Origin: Saprospiraceae bacterium
GTDB lineage: Bacteria > Bacteroidota > Bacteroidia > Chitinophagales > Saprospiraceae
Direction: 5' to 3'
Length of the DNA: 59,734 nt
Assembly (NCBI GenBank): GCA_020630775.1
Contig: JAHDIN010000018.1
Coordinates: forward strand, 1 to 59,734
Shown one piece after another: positions 34,700 through 46,600 of the stretch. The notes beneath the pieces are model-generated. The model did no database searches, was not told the DNA's origin, and saw only the letters and a list, made by a program, of their open reading frames with translations. Both the position numbers and the translations under genes were made by a program. Each line of letters opens with the position of its first letter. Position 1 is the first letter of the stretch.

Positions 34700-35512
34700 A
34701 TGATAGATATGTATAAATATATATGTTACTCCATTTTACTCTTATTACTGGCGAGTTGTGGTGATAGTTTTAATATTGAAGAAAATCGAGTTGAGGAATT
34801 CGAATTAGCTTCTCAATTTGAAGAATCAACCTATGAAATATCAGTTGGCTTGCCAGAAGATTATGATACTAGCAATGATGATTACGGCTTCATAATTGTT
34901 TTAGATGGTGGAGATTGTTTTGAATTGCTTACTTTTCATGCGAACTCAGTAAGTAATGAAAAATCAAAGCAGAATGTCATTGTAGTTGGGATTATGAATT
35001 TTAGTTTCGAAGGTAGGAAATACAATTACACGACTCCTGACCTAGACGGTAATGGCGGTGGTGGCAATGACAAGTTCTTGCAATTTATCACACAGCAATT
35101 AATTCCTGAATTAGAATCTAGATTTAGAGTATCTTCTGATAGAAGCAAAAAAAGTTTTATGGGGCACTCTCTTGGTGGTCTTACTTCTGCAGTTGCTTTC
35201 CTAGATTTCAATGATCATTTCGGTAATTTTTTTCTTCTAAGTCCTTCATTGTGGTGGGATGATCAGGTTGTTTTCCAAAAAGAAGAAAGTAAGAGAAATG
35301 ATATAAAAGATAATGAACAATTATTGTTTATATCCTATGGAGAAATGGAAGGTATCGTAATGGGCTTACCTACTCAAGCTTTCGAAGACCGTATTATAGA
35401 GTTCTACAGTAATACAATTTATGATAAGAATATAGTGCAAAATGAAAGCCACGCATCTTCAAAGGAAGAAAGTACCATAGCATCTCTTAATTTCTATTTT
35501 GACAATCAATAA
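34700..35512 (+). CDS. Esterase-D-like α/β-hydrolase lipoprotein
   Basis: A 270-residue lipoprotein (lipobox LASC) with an α/β-hydrolase of the putative esterase family (the enterochelin esterase / esterase D group). The nucleophile elbow is GHSLGG (about 155-160), with the oxyanion-side Asp-Gly-Gly (VLDGGDCFELL) and the LSPSLWWDD segment typical of the family; the catalytic His is probably the one near the C-terminus (NESHASS). Two ATGs (34700, 34709) could start it; the second gives a cleaner signal peptide. Surface lipoprotein esterases of this group act on siderophores or ester-linked polymers; the substrate is unknown. Confidence 0.85.
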   Translation: MIDMYKYICYSILLLLLASCGDSFNIEENRVEEFELASQFEESTYEISVGLPEDYDTSNDDYGFIIVLDGGDCFELLTFHANSVSNEKSKQNVIVVGIMNFSFEGRKYNYTTPDLDGNGGGGNDKFLQFITQQLIPELESRFRVSSDRSKKSFMGHSLGGLTSAVAFLDFNDHFGNFFLLSPSLWWDDQVVFQKEESKRNDIKDNEQLLFISYGEMEGIVMGLPTQAFEDRIIEFYSNTIYDKNIVQNESHASSKEESTIASLNFYFDNQ

Positions 35513-35523
35513 TCTAGATAGGT

Positions 35524-36099
35524 ATGAAAAATTATTTATACAGCTTTATATTCTTATTTATTGCATTTAATCTTTCTGGTCAAAATTCGAAAATAACTAT
35601 TGATCCATCTATTTCTATAAATGCATTCATTGAGTTAGGAGCATCTTCAGGTATTTATTATAATCTAAATAACAGGTTTTCTTTAACTAGTTACACTGCA
35701 TTAGGTGTAATGGTGAATGATTTTGCAGCTCAGACAAATGGACTGTCTAACATTGAATCCTCCAATCAATTGTCACTAACACAAAAGTTTGGTTTCACTT
35801 GGTGGTTTGTTGACAAAGTCAATGATAAAAACAAAACCAAACGTAAAGGAATTAGCTTTGTCATTGGTCCTGATTATAGAAAATATAGCGGTAGTTATAT
35901 TAGTCCAAATGAAACATTATTGGAGGATGAAGGGAGCAACACTGCCATAGGTTATGGATTAATGTATGTAGCTCACAATAGGAAAGAAGGGAAGAAAAAG
36001 GGTTGGAGTTTTAAGTTTTATATACCACTTGCTCCTTATAAAGGACCCGATAACATTCAGGTGTTTACAGCTAACTTTGGAATTAATTTAGATATTTAA
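35524..36099 (+). CDS. Secreted barrel-like protein, unknown
   Basis: A 191-residue protein with a signal peptide ending near LSGQNS and alternating short strands with aromatic ends (WWFVDKVNDK, KGWSFKFYIPLAPYKG). It probably forms a small outer-membrane barrel. It is the last gene of the AraC-led cassette, 11 bases after the esterase. No family is recognised. Confidence 0.65.
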   Translation: MKNYLYSFIFLFIAFNLSGQNSKITIDPSISINAFIELGASSGIYYNLNNRFSLTSYTALGVMVNDFAAQTNGLSNIESSNQLSLTQKFGFTWWFVDKVNDKNKTKRKGISFVIGPDYRKYSGSYISPNETLLEDEGSNTAIGYGLMYVAHNRKEGKKKGWSFKFYIPLAPYKGPDNIQVFTANFGINLDI

Positions 36100-36412
36100 C
36101 TGAAATCGAAGACTTCTATTTTTGGACACAGCGAAGCTTATCAGTAAACTTTAAAATTCTTGGTTAAGAAACTTCCTTCGCATTTGTAATAACATTATAT
36201 TTTTAGATAATGCGTAATAATTTGAAAACAAATCAAATATCCACAAATTGTGACCGAAACTCCCTTTTTACGTCTAAATGAGGCTATTAGTTAGCACGGT
36301 AAGTGAGCATTGAATGAAACCTAGCACTTACCCCCTTTAATTATAATGAGACAAAAGCTTTCCTTCGGGAGAGCTTTTTTGTTTTAAAGCCTCTACTTTT
36401 ACAGCTCTTAAG
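36100..36412. other. Spacer with a stem-loop and a UUCG-capped terminator
   Basis: No open frame is convincing. GGTAAGTG (36298-36305) pairs perfectly with CACTTACC (36325-36332) across 19 bases, and a strong terminator follows at 36353-36382. The layout could be a 3' UTR of the barrel gene or an independent small RNA. Confidence 0.5.
36353..36382 (+). terminator. Terminator capped by a UUCG tetraloop
   Basis: AAAAGCTTTCC pairs with GGAGAGCTTTT (one G-T position) around TTCG, closed by C-G, and is followed by a T-run. It ends the preceding transcript 31 bases before the deacetylase ATG, so that gene must have its own promoter or be read through. Confidence 0.85.
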
Positions 36413-37315
36413 ATGCTAAAAATTGCCTTTTCAGATATATATAAATATGCATTGCCTGAGGGCCATAGGTTTCCTATGATTAAATATGAGCTGCTACCCG
36501 AACAATTACTTTATGAAGGCACGGTAAAAGAAGACAACTTTTTTCATCCTCAGCAGTTAACGGAAGAGCAGATCCTATTAACACATACCAAGACCTATTT
36601 GGATAAGTTAGAACAATTAAACCTTACAAGAAAGGAAGAAAGGAACATTGGTTTTCCAGTCAAAAAATCGCTTATAGAAAGAGGTAAGTTTATTTCTCAC
36701 GGCACCTACGAATGCGCTCAATTTGCTATGCAATATGGTGTAAGTTTAAATATTGCAGGTGGCACACATCATGCGTATGCTGATAGAGGTGAAGGCTTTT
36801 GTGTATTTAATGACATGGCTATCGCATCCAATCTTCTTTTGAAAGAAGGTAGAGTTAAAAAAATTCTATTCATTGATTTAGATGTACATCAAGGCAATGG
36901 TAATGCCTATATCTTTAAAGATGATCCAAGAGTTTTTACGTTTAGTATGCATGGAGCCAAAAACTATCCTTTAAGAAAAGAAACCTCGAACCTAGATCTT
37001 CCTGTACCTGACAAAATTGAGGATAAAGCTTATCTTAAATTACTTTATGACACCCTGCCCAAATTGATTGATGAAGTAGAACCAGAACTTATTTTTTTCC
37101 AGTCAGGGGTAGATATTTTGGAAAATGATAAATTGGGCAGACTTTCTGTAAGTCTCGAAGGCTGCAAATTGAGAGATCGATTTGTATTCGAGCAATGTCA
37201 TAAAAATAATATCCCCGTAACAGTTTCTATGGGTGGTGGCTATTCTGAAAAACTAACAGATATAATCGAAGCCCACGCAAATACTTATAGAGAAGCTCAA
37301 AATATTTACTTTTAA
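36413..37315 (+). CDS. Histone-deacetylase-family (acetoin-utilisation-like) deacetylase
   Basis: A 300-residue zinc-dependent amidohydrolase. Key segments: GGTHHAYADRGEGFCVFND (the two catalytic histidines), LFIDLDVHQGNG (the zinc Asp and His), and a later FFQSGVDILENDKLGR (Asp ligand) and MGGGYS. The bacterial members (AcuC, acetylpolyamine amidohydrolases) remove acetyl groups from small molecules or proteins. It is cytoplasmic and appears complete. Three bases separate it from priA, so the two are probably cotranscribed. Confidence 0.92.
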   Translation: MLKIAFSDIYKYALPEGHRFPMIKYELLPEQLLYEGTVKEDNFFHPQQLTEEQILLTHTKTYLDKLEQLNLTRKEERNIGFPVKKSLIERGKFISHGTYECAQFAMQYGVSLNIAGGTHHAYADRGEGFCVFNDMAIASNLLLKEGRVKKILFIDLDVHQGNGNAYIFKDDPRVFTFSMHGAKNYPLRKETSNLDLPVPDKIEDKAYLKLLYDTLPKLIDEVEPELIFFQSGVDILENDKLGRLSVSLEGCKLRDRFVFEQCHKNNIPVTVSMGGGYSEKLTDIIEAHANTYREAQNIYF

Positions 37316-37318
37316 ATT

Positions 37319-39769
37319 TTGCGGAACACCTATAAATATATCAACGTTATTTTACCCTTAGCCATCCCTAAGGTATATAGCTATAGAGTTGCAGAAGAAC
37401 ATTGGGATCTTATAGAATTTGGAAAACGTGTCGAAGTACCCTTGCGTAATAAACTCTATTCTGCCATTATCATCGAAGAAATCGAAAAACCGGATACACT
37501 TCATCAATTGAGGACGGTTAGAGCTTTCATAGACAATGAAAGCATCATCACGGATGAACAATATAAGCTGTGGACCTGGATGTCAAAATACTATTTGGCT
37601 ACACTGGGTGAAGTAATGAATGTCGCCCTACCCACTGCTTTAAAACTCAACAGTGAGACAAAATTGGTTATTAGAAATCATGTAGACTTAGTAGATGTCG
37701 AACTATCTGAAAAAGAATATTTGATAGCAGAAGCCATTTCTATCCAAGACGAACTAACCATCAATCAAGTCCAGGATATCCTCAACCAAAAAACAGTTTA
37801 TCCCATAATAAAATCTCTTCTAGATAAAGAGATACTGTTTGTCAAAGAAGAATTAAAAGAAAAGTTCAAAGCCAAAGTTGAAGACTTTATAAAATTGACA
37901 GATGGATATAGCTTGAAGGATGATTCTATGAATAAAGCTTTCGATCTTGCTCAAAGAAGTGAAAAGCAGACAAGAGCCTTATTGAGTTACGTTCAATTAG
38001 CACAAGATGATCCTTGGGTACGAAAGAAGGATATTTATAATAAAGCTCATGTAGACACCTCCGTTATCAATGCTTTAATAAAGAAAGATATCTTCTTAAA
38101 AGAGGCTAAAGAAGTTAGCAGAATTTCGAATAAGGTTATTGGCACTCAAGCCTTACCTGAGCTCAATCCACATCAAATAAAAGCGAAGAGAGAAATTAAA
38201 ACACTCTTCGAAACCAAAGATCAGGTTTTACTTTTTGGCATCACTGGAAGTGGCAAAACTAGGATCTACATAGACCTTATAAAAGAGACAATTGAAAAAG
38301 GACAACAGGTATTATTCCTTTTACCTGAAATCGCCTTAACGACTCAAATCGTTGACAGACTAATGCACATCTTTGATGGAGACATAGGCGTCTACCATAG
38401 TAAAATGAGCAATAACCAACGGGTCGAACTTTGGAATGCAAGCCTGAATGGGAAGAGCTTAATTATGGGCGCACGATCAAGCTTATTTCTTCCGTTCAAG
38501 AATTTAGGACTCATTATTATTGATGAAGAACACGATCCTTCTTACAAACAATCAGACCCAGCGCCAAGATATAATGCACGCGATACAGCCATTTATTTAT
38601 CAAAACTATATAAAGCAAAAGTTCTTCTTGGCACGGCCACCCCTGCCCTTTCGACTTACGTCAATGCATCTATTGGAAAATATGGATTGGTTAAATTACT
38701 AGAAAGACATGGGGATGCCGTTCTTCCTGACATACATGTTGTTGACTTAAAAAATCAATATAAGAACAAGCTCATGCAGTCGCTTTTTAGCCAACCATTA
38801 AAAGAAGCTATTGATAAGGCATTAGCCAGTAACGAACAGGTGCTTATCTTTCAAAACAGAAGAGGATATGCTCCAGCACTACAGTGTCAGACATGTGATT
38901 TTCACGCGCAATGTCCTAATTGTGATCTCAGTTTAACAGTACATCATTACTTTAATCAAATCAGATGTCATTATTGTGGCTTCAGACAAGCGCTCCCAAA
39001 AGATTGTCCTTCATGTGGTTCTGATGATTTAAATAAATTAGGATTTGGAACTGAAAAGATCGAAGATGAAATAAAGCATATATTTCCTCAAGCCAAAGTA
39101 GCTCGAATGGATTTTGATACTGCTAAAACAAAGAAAGCTTATCAAGAAATATTATCCGATTTTAAATCAGGTGCCACCAATATCCTTGTGGGTACTCAGA
39201 TGATCACTAAAGGTCTGGACTTTGACAACATCTCTGTTGTAGGAATTTTAGTCGCTGATAAAATTTTATACTTTCCAGACTTTAAAGCCAATGAGAGAGC
39301 TTTTCAATTATTTACCCAAGTAGCTGGTCGTGCAGGTCGTAGGAAAACAAAAGGTCAGGTTATTATTCAAACTTTTAACCCAGATCATCCTGTTGTCAAA
39401 GAAACCCAACATTACAACTATATCGACTTTTATAAAAGAGAGTTAAGTGAAAGAAAGAAATTTATATACCCTCCTTTCTTTAGAATGATAAATATTCTTA
39501 TAAAACATAAAAAACCTGAGATAGCTGAACAAGCCGCCAATTGGATGGGTAAATCTTTGAAATCTAAATTAAACAATAGGGTTATCGGACCTTCAGTCCC
39601 TGGCATTGCTAGATTAAGAGGATTTTATCAGCAACAAATTATCATTAAAATGGAGAAGGATGCTGGGGTTTTAAAGCAAGTAAAAAACTTGATTTTAGAA
39701 ACCAATCAAGCGCTTAAAAAATTTGATGGGCTTAAGTCGGTGCGGGTGATTGTCGATGTAGATCCTTGA
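37319..39769 (+). CDS. priA: Primosomal protein N' (replication restart helicase)
   Basis: An 816-residue superfamily 2 DNA helicase that reloads DnaB at stalled forks. N-terminal DNA-binding domain (1-110), then Walker A GITGSGKTR (about 306-314), DEEH box LIIIDEEHD, motifs GARSSLFLPF and GTATPAL, and a zinc domain with eight cysteines in CQTCDFHAQCPNCD / CHYCGF / CPSCGSD. Helicase motifs V/VI end in GTQMITKGLDFDN and QVAGRAGRR. The start is TTG at 37319, 4 bases after the upstream stop; no upstream ATG fits. It is full length. Confidence 0.96.
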   Translation: MRNTYKYINVILPLAIPKVYSYRVAEEHWDLIEFGKRVEVPLRNKLYSAIIIEEIEKPDTLHQLRTVRAFIDNESIITDEQYKLWTWMSKYYLATLGEVMNVALPTALKLNSETKLVIRNHVDLVDVELSEKEYLIAEAISIQDELTINQVQDILNQKTVYPIIKSLLDKEILFVKEELKEKFKAKVEDFIKLTDGYSLKDDSMNKAFDLAQRSEKQTRALLSYVQLAQDDPWVRKKDIYNKAHVDTSVINALIKKDIFLKEAKEVSRISNKVIGTQALPELNPHQIKAKREIKTLFETKDQVLLFGITGSGKTRIYIDLIKETIEKGQQVLFLLPEIALTTQIVDRLMHIFDGDIGVYHSKMSNNQRVELWNASLNGKSLIMGARSSLFLPFKNLGLIIIDEEHDPSYKQSDPAPRYNARDTAIYLSKLYKAKVLLGTATPALSTYVNASIGKYGLVKLLERHGDAVLPDIHVVDLKNQYKNKLMQSLFSQPLKEAIDKALASNEQVLIFQNRRGYAPALQCQTCDFHAQCPNCDLSLTVHHYFNQIRCHYCGFRQALPKDCPSCGSDDLNKLGFGTEKIEDEIKHIFPQAKVARMDFDTAKTKKAYQEILSDFKSGATNILVGTQMITKGLDFDNISVVGILVADKILYFPDFKANERAFQLFTQVAGRAGRRKTKGQVIIQTFNPDHPVVKETQHYNYIDFYKRELSERKKFIYPPFFRMINILIKHKKPEIAEQAANWMGKSLKSKLNNRVIGPSVPGIARLRGFYQQQIIIKMEKDAGVLKQVKNLILETNQALKKFDGLKSVRVIVDVDP

Positions 39770-39867
39770 TATTATAATTATTAAATCAAACACCTAGTTT
39801 CTTTATAATAAACCCTCGTTATAGTTTTTCTAATGCTTAGTTAGGTTTTAGCTATAGTCAAATAAAA

Positions 39868-40551
39868 ATGGACACAACCGTAAACCAAATTTCCGAAGAT
39901 CTTTTATTGAATGTGAAATTAAATCAACCAATAGAAGAAGTCATAATGAAACTAAAAGTCTTAAGTTATAATTCTTTAAACCACAGCTTAGTTAATGATG
40001 ATCTTAAGAAAGCATTTTGGATAAACATTTATAATGCTTACTACCAAATTTTAAGAACTGAGCAAAATATTTCTAAAGAAAACATTTACACAACTAAGTC
40101 TATATGTGTTGGGCAAAAAATGTTTTCATTAGATGATATTGAACATGGTATATTAAGGAGATTTAGATATAAGTATAGTTTAGGGTTGCTACCAAACTTG
40201 CTGATCCCAAAATATGTCAGAAAGTTAGCTGTTGATAAATTAGACTACAGAATCCACTTTGCATTGAACTGTGGCGCTAAGAGCTGTCCTCCTATTGGCT
40301 TTTATAATCCTCACAAGATAGATGCTCAATTAGATTTAGCAACATCTTCGTTCTTGGAATCTGAAACAGACTTTGATAAAAAGACTAAAACTGTCTATGT
40401 CACTCGATTATTTCTCTGGTTCAAATTTGATTTTGGAAGATTAAAAGGTATCCAAAAAGTATTTCAGAAACATTTACAAAAAGATATAAAAGGATATTCT
40501 ATCAAGTATAAAGAATATTCATGGGAGGATGATTTACATAATTTTACATAA
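39868..40551 (+). CDS. DUF547 family protein
   Basis: A 227-residue protein of the DUF547 family. The recognised segments are KAFWINIYNAYY, FSLDDIEHGILRRF and IHFALNCGAKSCPPI, the last being the family's Cys-containing signature; a C-terminal WEDD follows. No signal peptide or membrane segment is visible, so it may be cytoplasmic, although many family members are secreted. Function is unknown. It stands alone, convergent with the giant HYR gene, separated by a terminator. Confidence 0.85.
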   Translation: MDTTVNQISEDLLLNVKLNQPIEEVIMKLKVLSYNSLNHSLVNDDLKKAFWINIYNAYYQILRTEQNISKENIYTTKSICVGQKMFSLDDIEHGILRRFRYKYSLGLLPNLLIPKYVRKLAVDKLDYRIHFALNCGAKSCPPIGFYNPHKIDAQLDLATSSFLESETDFDKKTKTVYVTRLFLWFKFDFGRLKGIQKVFQKHLQKDIKGYSIKYKEYSWEDDLHNFT

Positions 40552-40583
40552 AAAAAGAGACCGAGCCTCCCAACTCGATCTCT
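40551..40583 (-). terminator. Terminator of the giant HYR/lectin gene
   Basis: AGAGACCGAG pairs with CTCGATCTCT (one mismatch) around an 8-base loop. The A-run at 40551-40556 gives the T-run on the minus strand, so it ends the gene with stop at 40609. Confidence 0.75.
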
Positions 40584-40608
40584 AGCAAAAATCTACAATA
40601 CTTCAGTC

Positions 40609-43600
40609 TTAGTTCTGTATAATCACTTTCTTAGTACTAACTTCTCCATTTACGAATAAGCATCTTAGACTATACATTCCTGTCGCTAAATGGCGAACAT
40701 TAATTCTAATCTCTTGGTCAATATCATCTTCACGAATATCTAATACTTCTTGTCCATTTAATGCGTACAATTTCATTGACACCACTTTATCAAAATCAGC
40801 TGACTGTATAGTCATCATCTCACTTACTGGATTCGGATAGACTTTAACAGCATAATCAATTTCAATTGTTGGCGCTTCTACCCTTTCCTCAGTCAATTCC
40901 ACTTGACCTAAATCATGTCTTTTATTCACCACAACATTTGTAGGCAACACTTTACTTCCCATTAACTCAATGCAGTAATCTTCAGTCTCACCCTCAGGAT
41001 AATGCTGACAAGGATCATCGGCATAACCACCCAACTTCATCATCACGCGCATCGTAGAAGTCCCATTAGCCAAAGCACTAGGGAAAGTAATTACGCCATT
41101 CAGTGAATTTTGACCGCATCCATAAGCTACGAACTCGTTTGCATCATAAAAGTCACCGTCAAGATTTAAATCAATCCATACCGTCCAGTAAACTTTTTGA
41201 GGACCACAACTTCCAAATCCAGGCACCAACTGTAAAGACAATTGATCTGTAGGTCCTGCATAAGTACAAATGTTTGTAAAGTCTGCATAACCACCATTAT
41301 CACCACTTGTATGGTCGATGATACCAAACTTACAAGTCTGAATATATTGACAGTCGGACTTGTCTCCTCCTGGATTACATACGTCCTGTGTTGCTTCTAC
41401 AGTGATATCAAACGAACAAGTTTTTACATTTCCACATCCGTCTGTTGCTTGATAAGTAACAGTATGTTGCGATCCTGGTGCCAATACAGAACCTGGTGCC
41501 GGTCCACCAATTTGTTGTAAAGTGAGACAACTTGGAATTTCCATTATGTATTCTAAAGAATAGTAACCATACTGATCATTCCATTGTCCATCATTCAACA
41601 TTTCAACATAATGCTGATTGTTATTATAGTTATTAGGTTGTCCTACATACCAGTTGGTATAGCCACCAAATGGATCGCCATTAACCCATTCAAACGTACC
41701 TTCTTGATTGACATCATTAGCACCAATCCACGCTGATTGTAATGTCAAGATATTTGCTAAGTATGCATTTTCTGCTGCATTATTGATCACTGCAAGATGG
41801 CCTCCATTGGCGACACAATTCGCTTGTGCGTTCGTCCAAGTATCGGTTCCTGTAGAACAATAATAATGGTGACCATTAAAGCTACCCATATAAACGAAAC
41901 CAGGTATAAATCCACCTCCTGTGTTACAATCTGAACAACAAGAACTTACTTCTGGTAAATTCCAAGAAACAACTGTACCTGATGAATTGGCAGCAGCAGA
42001 AGCTATGATATCTTCAGGACAAACTAAATCTAATCCGTCTTCTACAGTTATTGTAAAGCTACATCTCTCAACTGGCCCACAAGCATCATTAGTTTCATAC
42101 TCAACGGTATAAGTACCACCTTGTAAAAAGTCACCAGATTTAGGTCCAGATACTTGGTGAATAAACGAGCATGGTTTCTCCATAATAAACTCTAATAAGT
42201 AATATGGATACTGATCATTCCACTGGCCGTTATTCAACATTTCTACACAGTCTTGATTTCCTGCATAATTATTTGGTTGACCTGGATACCAATTGGTATA
42301 AGTTAAAGGATCACCACAACCCCATGTAAATTCTCCATCTTTATCTGGATCTCCTAATCCAATCCACGCAGACTGTAAGGTTAATATACTCGCTAAGAAT
42401 GCATTTTCTTCTTGTGAGTTGATGCATGCCAAATAACCACCATTATCTAAACAAGTCTGATTGGCATTGGCCCAACTCGCTGGGTCGGTAGAACAATAAT
42501 ATTCACTTCCTCCCCATGAGCCCATATAAACGAAACCTGGGATAGGATCACCATTGCAACTGCCACACTGACCATTGTAAGTAGGTGCAGGCCAGTTCAC
42601 GACTGAACCACCGTTACCGCCACATTGTACAACAATGTCATCTGGACATACAATGCTATTTCCTGTACTACCATCGCAATCAACAAATATCTCAAACTGA
42701 CAAGTACTTGTATTACCACAAACATCTGTTGCTGTGTAAGTAATAATACTTGTACCTTCAGGAAAATCATCACCGCTATCCACTTCATTACCGGCTGTAT
42801 CTGTAGCCACTAAACTGCTTACACCACAATTATCACTTACAGTTGGCGCTGTCCAATAAGCAGTAGCAACACATCCTGAACCACTACCTGTTGTTACAGG
42901 CATACCTATTAAATATTGATCTATTGGGCAACTCGCTAATAAAGGTGCTACCACATCTTCTAGCGTTATACTTTGAACGCAAGTTGCCGATAAGTTATTC
43001 ACTTGATCAGTAGCCACCCAAGTTCTTTGTACAACTTTTGCATTTGGACAAGGACCATTAGATACAATCACATCATTAAAGCTCACGATTGGAGTGCCAC
43101 AATCCGGACCTCCCGGATAAGCATTAGCTGAGCCACAAATTGCAGGCCCTGGCACGCCCGGTACTGGGCAAGACACATAAGCTGGTGGACAGCTAATTGT
43201 AGGTGCTTGTGTACAAGCTGCTGCACAAATCACCGTCACCGTAAAGTTAGCCGTTGCAGCATTACCACAAACATCAGTTGCTGTTATAACCACAGTTGTA
43301 GTGCCTGCGGTAAAGTAAGAACCACTTGTGTAATTAGAACTTATTGTAACTGCACCACAATTATCAGATGCAGAAGGACTTGTCCAATTTACAGGAACTT
43401 GACAGTTATTCCCCGTTCCATTTACCGTAATATCTTGAGGCAAATATGTAAAACTAGGTGCTGAATTATCTTCTAAGTATATAAACTGATCACAAGAACT
43501 CACCAATGAAGGATTATTTGAATCCGTCGCTGTCCATGTTCTTTTAATCACTTTAGAAGAAGAACAAGGGCCTGTACCTACAATTAAATCTGTATACGAG

Positions 43601-46600
43601 ACCACTGGTACACCACATTGGGATCCACCTGATGTAGCAGTAGCAGAACCACTCACTACAGGACCTGGGATACCTCCTTGCGGACATGCCCAATAATCAG
43701 TTGGACAATTAATTGCAGGTGGTGTATTACAAGTCGGTGTACAATTTACTGTCACATTAAATGAAGCTGTAGACACATTACCACATCCATCTACTGCATT
43801 GAAAACAACACTTGTTGTCCCCACTCCAAAACTAGAACCACTAGTATAGTTTGAGCTTATACTACTCGCACCACAATTATCTGTAGCAGAAGGAATTGCC
43901 CAACTTACAGGTACTGAACAACCTGTACCAGACCCATTAACTGTGATATCTTGAGGTACATTACTTATCGTCGGCGGCACGTTATCAATCAACTCTATAG
44001 TCTGAACACAACTTGTACTTAAGCTTGTATTTGTAGGATTAACTGCAGTCCAAGTTCTTAAAACTTGAGCTGAGTTGTTAGAACAATTGTTATAATTTGT
44101 CACTGCATCCGTATAACCTAATGTTGGTGCAGCATTACAGTTTGGACCATTTAACGTTGCTGTTGCACTACCTGTATCTATTGGATCTGTACTTGCTCCT
44201 GGGCAAGCAACAACATTAGCAGGACATGTAATTAAAGGTGCCACATTACAAGTTGCACAAGAAACAGTAATATTGAAACTTATAGAACTTACATTCCCAC
44301 AACCATCAGTTGCTGTGTAAGTTACTACAGTTGTCCCTTCACCAAATAAAGCACCACTTGAGTAATTAGAACTCAAAGAAACATTTCCACAGTTATCTGT
44401 AAATGTTGGAATATTCCAAGTGGCCTGCATTGTACAATTCGCTCCCGTACCTGCTAAAATAATATCTTGAGGCACAGATGTAAATGTTGGCGGTGTACTG
44501 TCTGCCAAATAAATATATTGCAAGCATGATGTCTGCAAATTAGAATCCGATGGATCTGTTGCTGTCCATAATCTTTCTATAGTTATTGCTCCATTACATG
44601 ATGGTGCATTGATATTCGTATCTGTATATGTAATAATTGGAGCTGCACAATCTTGTCCATTGTTAAATGCTGTCGCAAAACCAGTTATTGTTGGATCAGT
44701 ACTCGTTCCAGGACATCCAAAATAATCAGCAGGGCAAGTCAAAACAGGATTTGTATTACAAGCTTGACAAGCCACAGTTACATTGAAACTGCTTGTTATA
44801 GTATTACCACAATTATCAGTAGCTGTATAAGTAACGGCAGTTGTACCTTCACTAAAAACCGAACCCATAGCATGATTAACAGTAAAATCTGATATTCCAC
44901 AATCATCAGATGCGGTTGGTTCAACCCAAGTCACAGCTAATTGACAACCATTTCCAACAGCATTAACTGTGATATCATCTGGAGTTCCAGATATTGTTGG
45001 TGGTGTCGTATCATCAATAACAATTTGTTGAATACATGATGCTGTTAAGTTCGGGTTGTACTGATCAAAAGCAGTCCAAGTTCTATTGACATAAAACGAT
45101 CCTGGACAATTTCCAAATGCTGTAAATGAATCTGAGAAATAAACTATTGGTGTTCCACAAGTCCCCCCTGCAGAAGTGACAATCGCATCTCCCGATACAC
45201 TTGGCTCAGGTATGAATACACCTGGACATGATACATAAGTATCAGGGCATGTAATTACCGGCGGTGTATTACAAGTATTACATTCTATAGTTATATTGAA
45301 TGAAGCAGTCGTAACATTACCGCATACATCTACTGCTGTATAAATAACAGTAGTTGTACCAGCATTGAACATACTTCCATTAGGAATATTTGATTCTGAA
45401 GAACTAAGGCTACAATCATCCGTAATCGTCGGCTCAGCCCAAGTTACAGGCATTAAACAATGCACACCTTTTTTATATAAAGTGATATCGGTTGGCATAT
45501 TCGTTATAACCGGAGCACCATTATCTTCTAATTCTATACTCTGATCACAGCTTACTGATAAAGCTGCATTATTTGGATCTGTAGCTGTCCATGTTCTAAC
45601 GATGTTATATTCAGAAGAACATGGTCCAGAAGAAACAATTATATCATTATAAGTAATTACAGGCGCTTGACAATTTGAATCCCCTGCGACTGCAGTCGCC
45701 GGTCCTGTATCAGCTGGTTCTGGATAAGCACCAGTTGGACAGGCGATGTAATCCGTAGGACAAGTGACAACAGGTAAAGCATCACAATTACAAATGACTG
45801 TAACATTGAAAGTTTCAGCGACTGCTAAACCACAATTATCAACTGCTGAATAAGTCACTACTGTAGATCCTTCATTAAAAGTCATGCCGCTATCGTGCGT
45901 ACTATTTATTGTAACAATACCGCAATTATCTGTAGCTAACGGTTGTTCCCAGAAAACTTGTACAGAACAACCTGTTCCATTTCCTGATACAGTTATATCG
46001 TTTGGTATGTTAACTAACTGAGGTGCTTCGGTATCTTGCAAATCAATTATTTGAATACACGTACTCGCTTGAGAATTATCACTAGCGTCTGTTGCTGTCC
46101 AAGTTCTTTGGATAGTCATTTCGCCATTACAACTACCTTGACTTGTAACTATATCGGTATAGGTGATAATAGGATTACCACAAGATACATCTGTTGGTAC
46201 TGCGGTCGCAAATCCAGTAGCTGATGGATCGGTCACACCATTTACTGGACAGGTAATTGTATTAGAAGGACATGATATAACTGGTGCATTACAGCAACTA
46301 TTGATTACTGAGACATTAAAGCTGCAAGTAGTTTGCAGACCACAATAGTCTTGAGCTGTATAAGTCACCGTAGTTGTGCCTTGTGGAAAAGAAGCACCAC
46401 TAAAATGCGTAGTTGTAAAATATTGAATATTACAATTATCATCTGCTGTAGGCAAGCTCCAGATGGCTGTACTATCACAATCAACTGATAAATCTAAAGT
46501 CATATCAGAAGGACAATTATTAATAGTAGGGGCTTCTGAATCTTCTAGATAAATCGTTTGCTGACAAGAGGAATGTAATTTAATACTTGCAGAACCTGCA

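Noticed and set aside
36237..36246. ATATCCACA, one base from a DnaA box
   Set aside because: A single near-match in an AT-rich spacer, far from dnaA and without neighbours.
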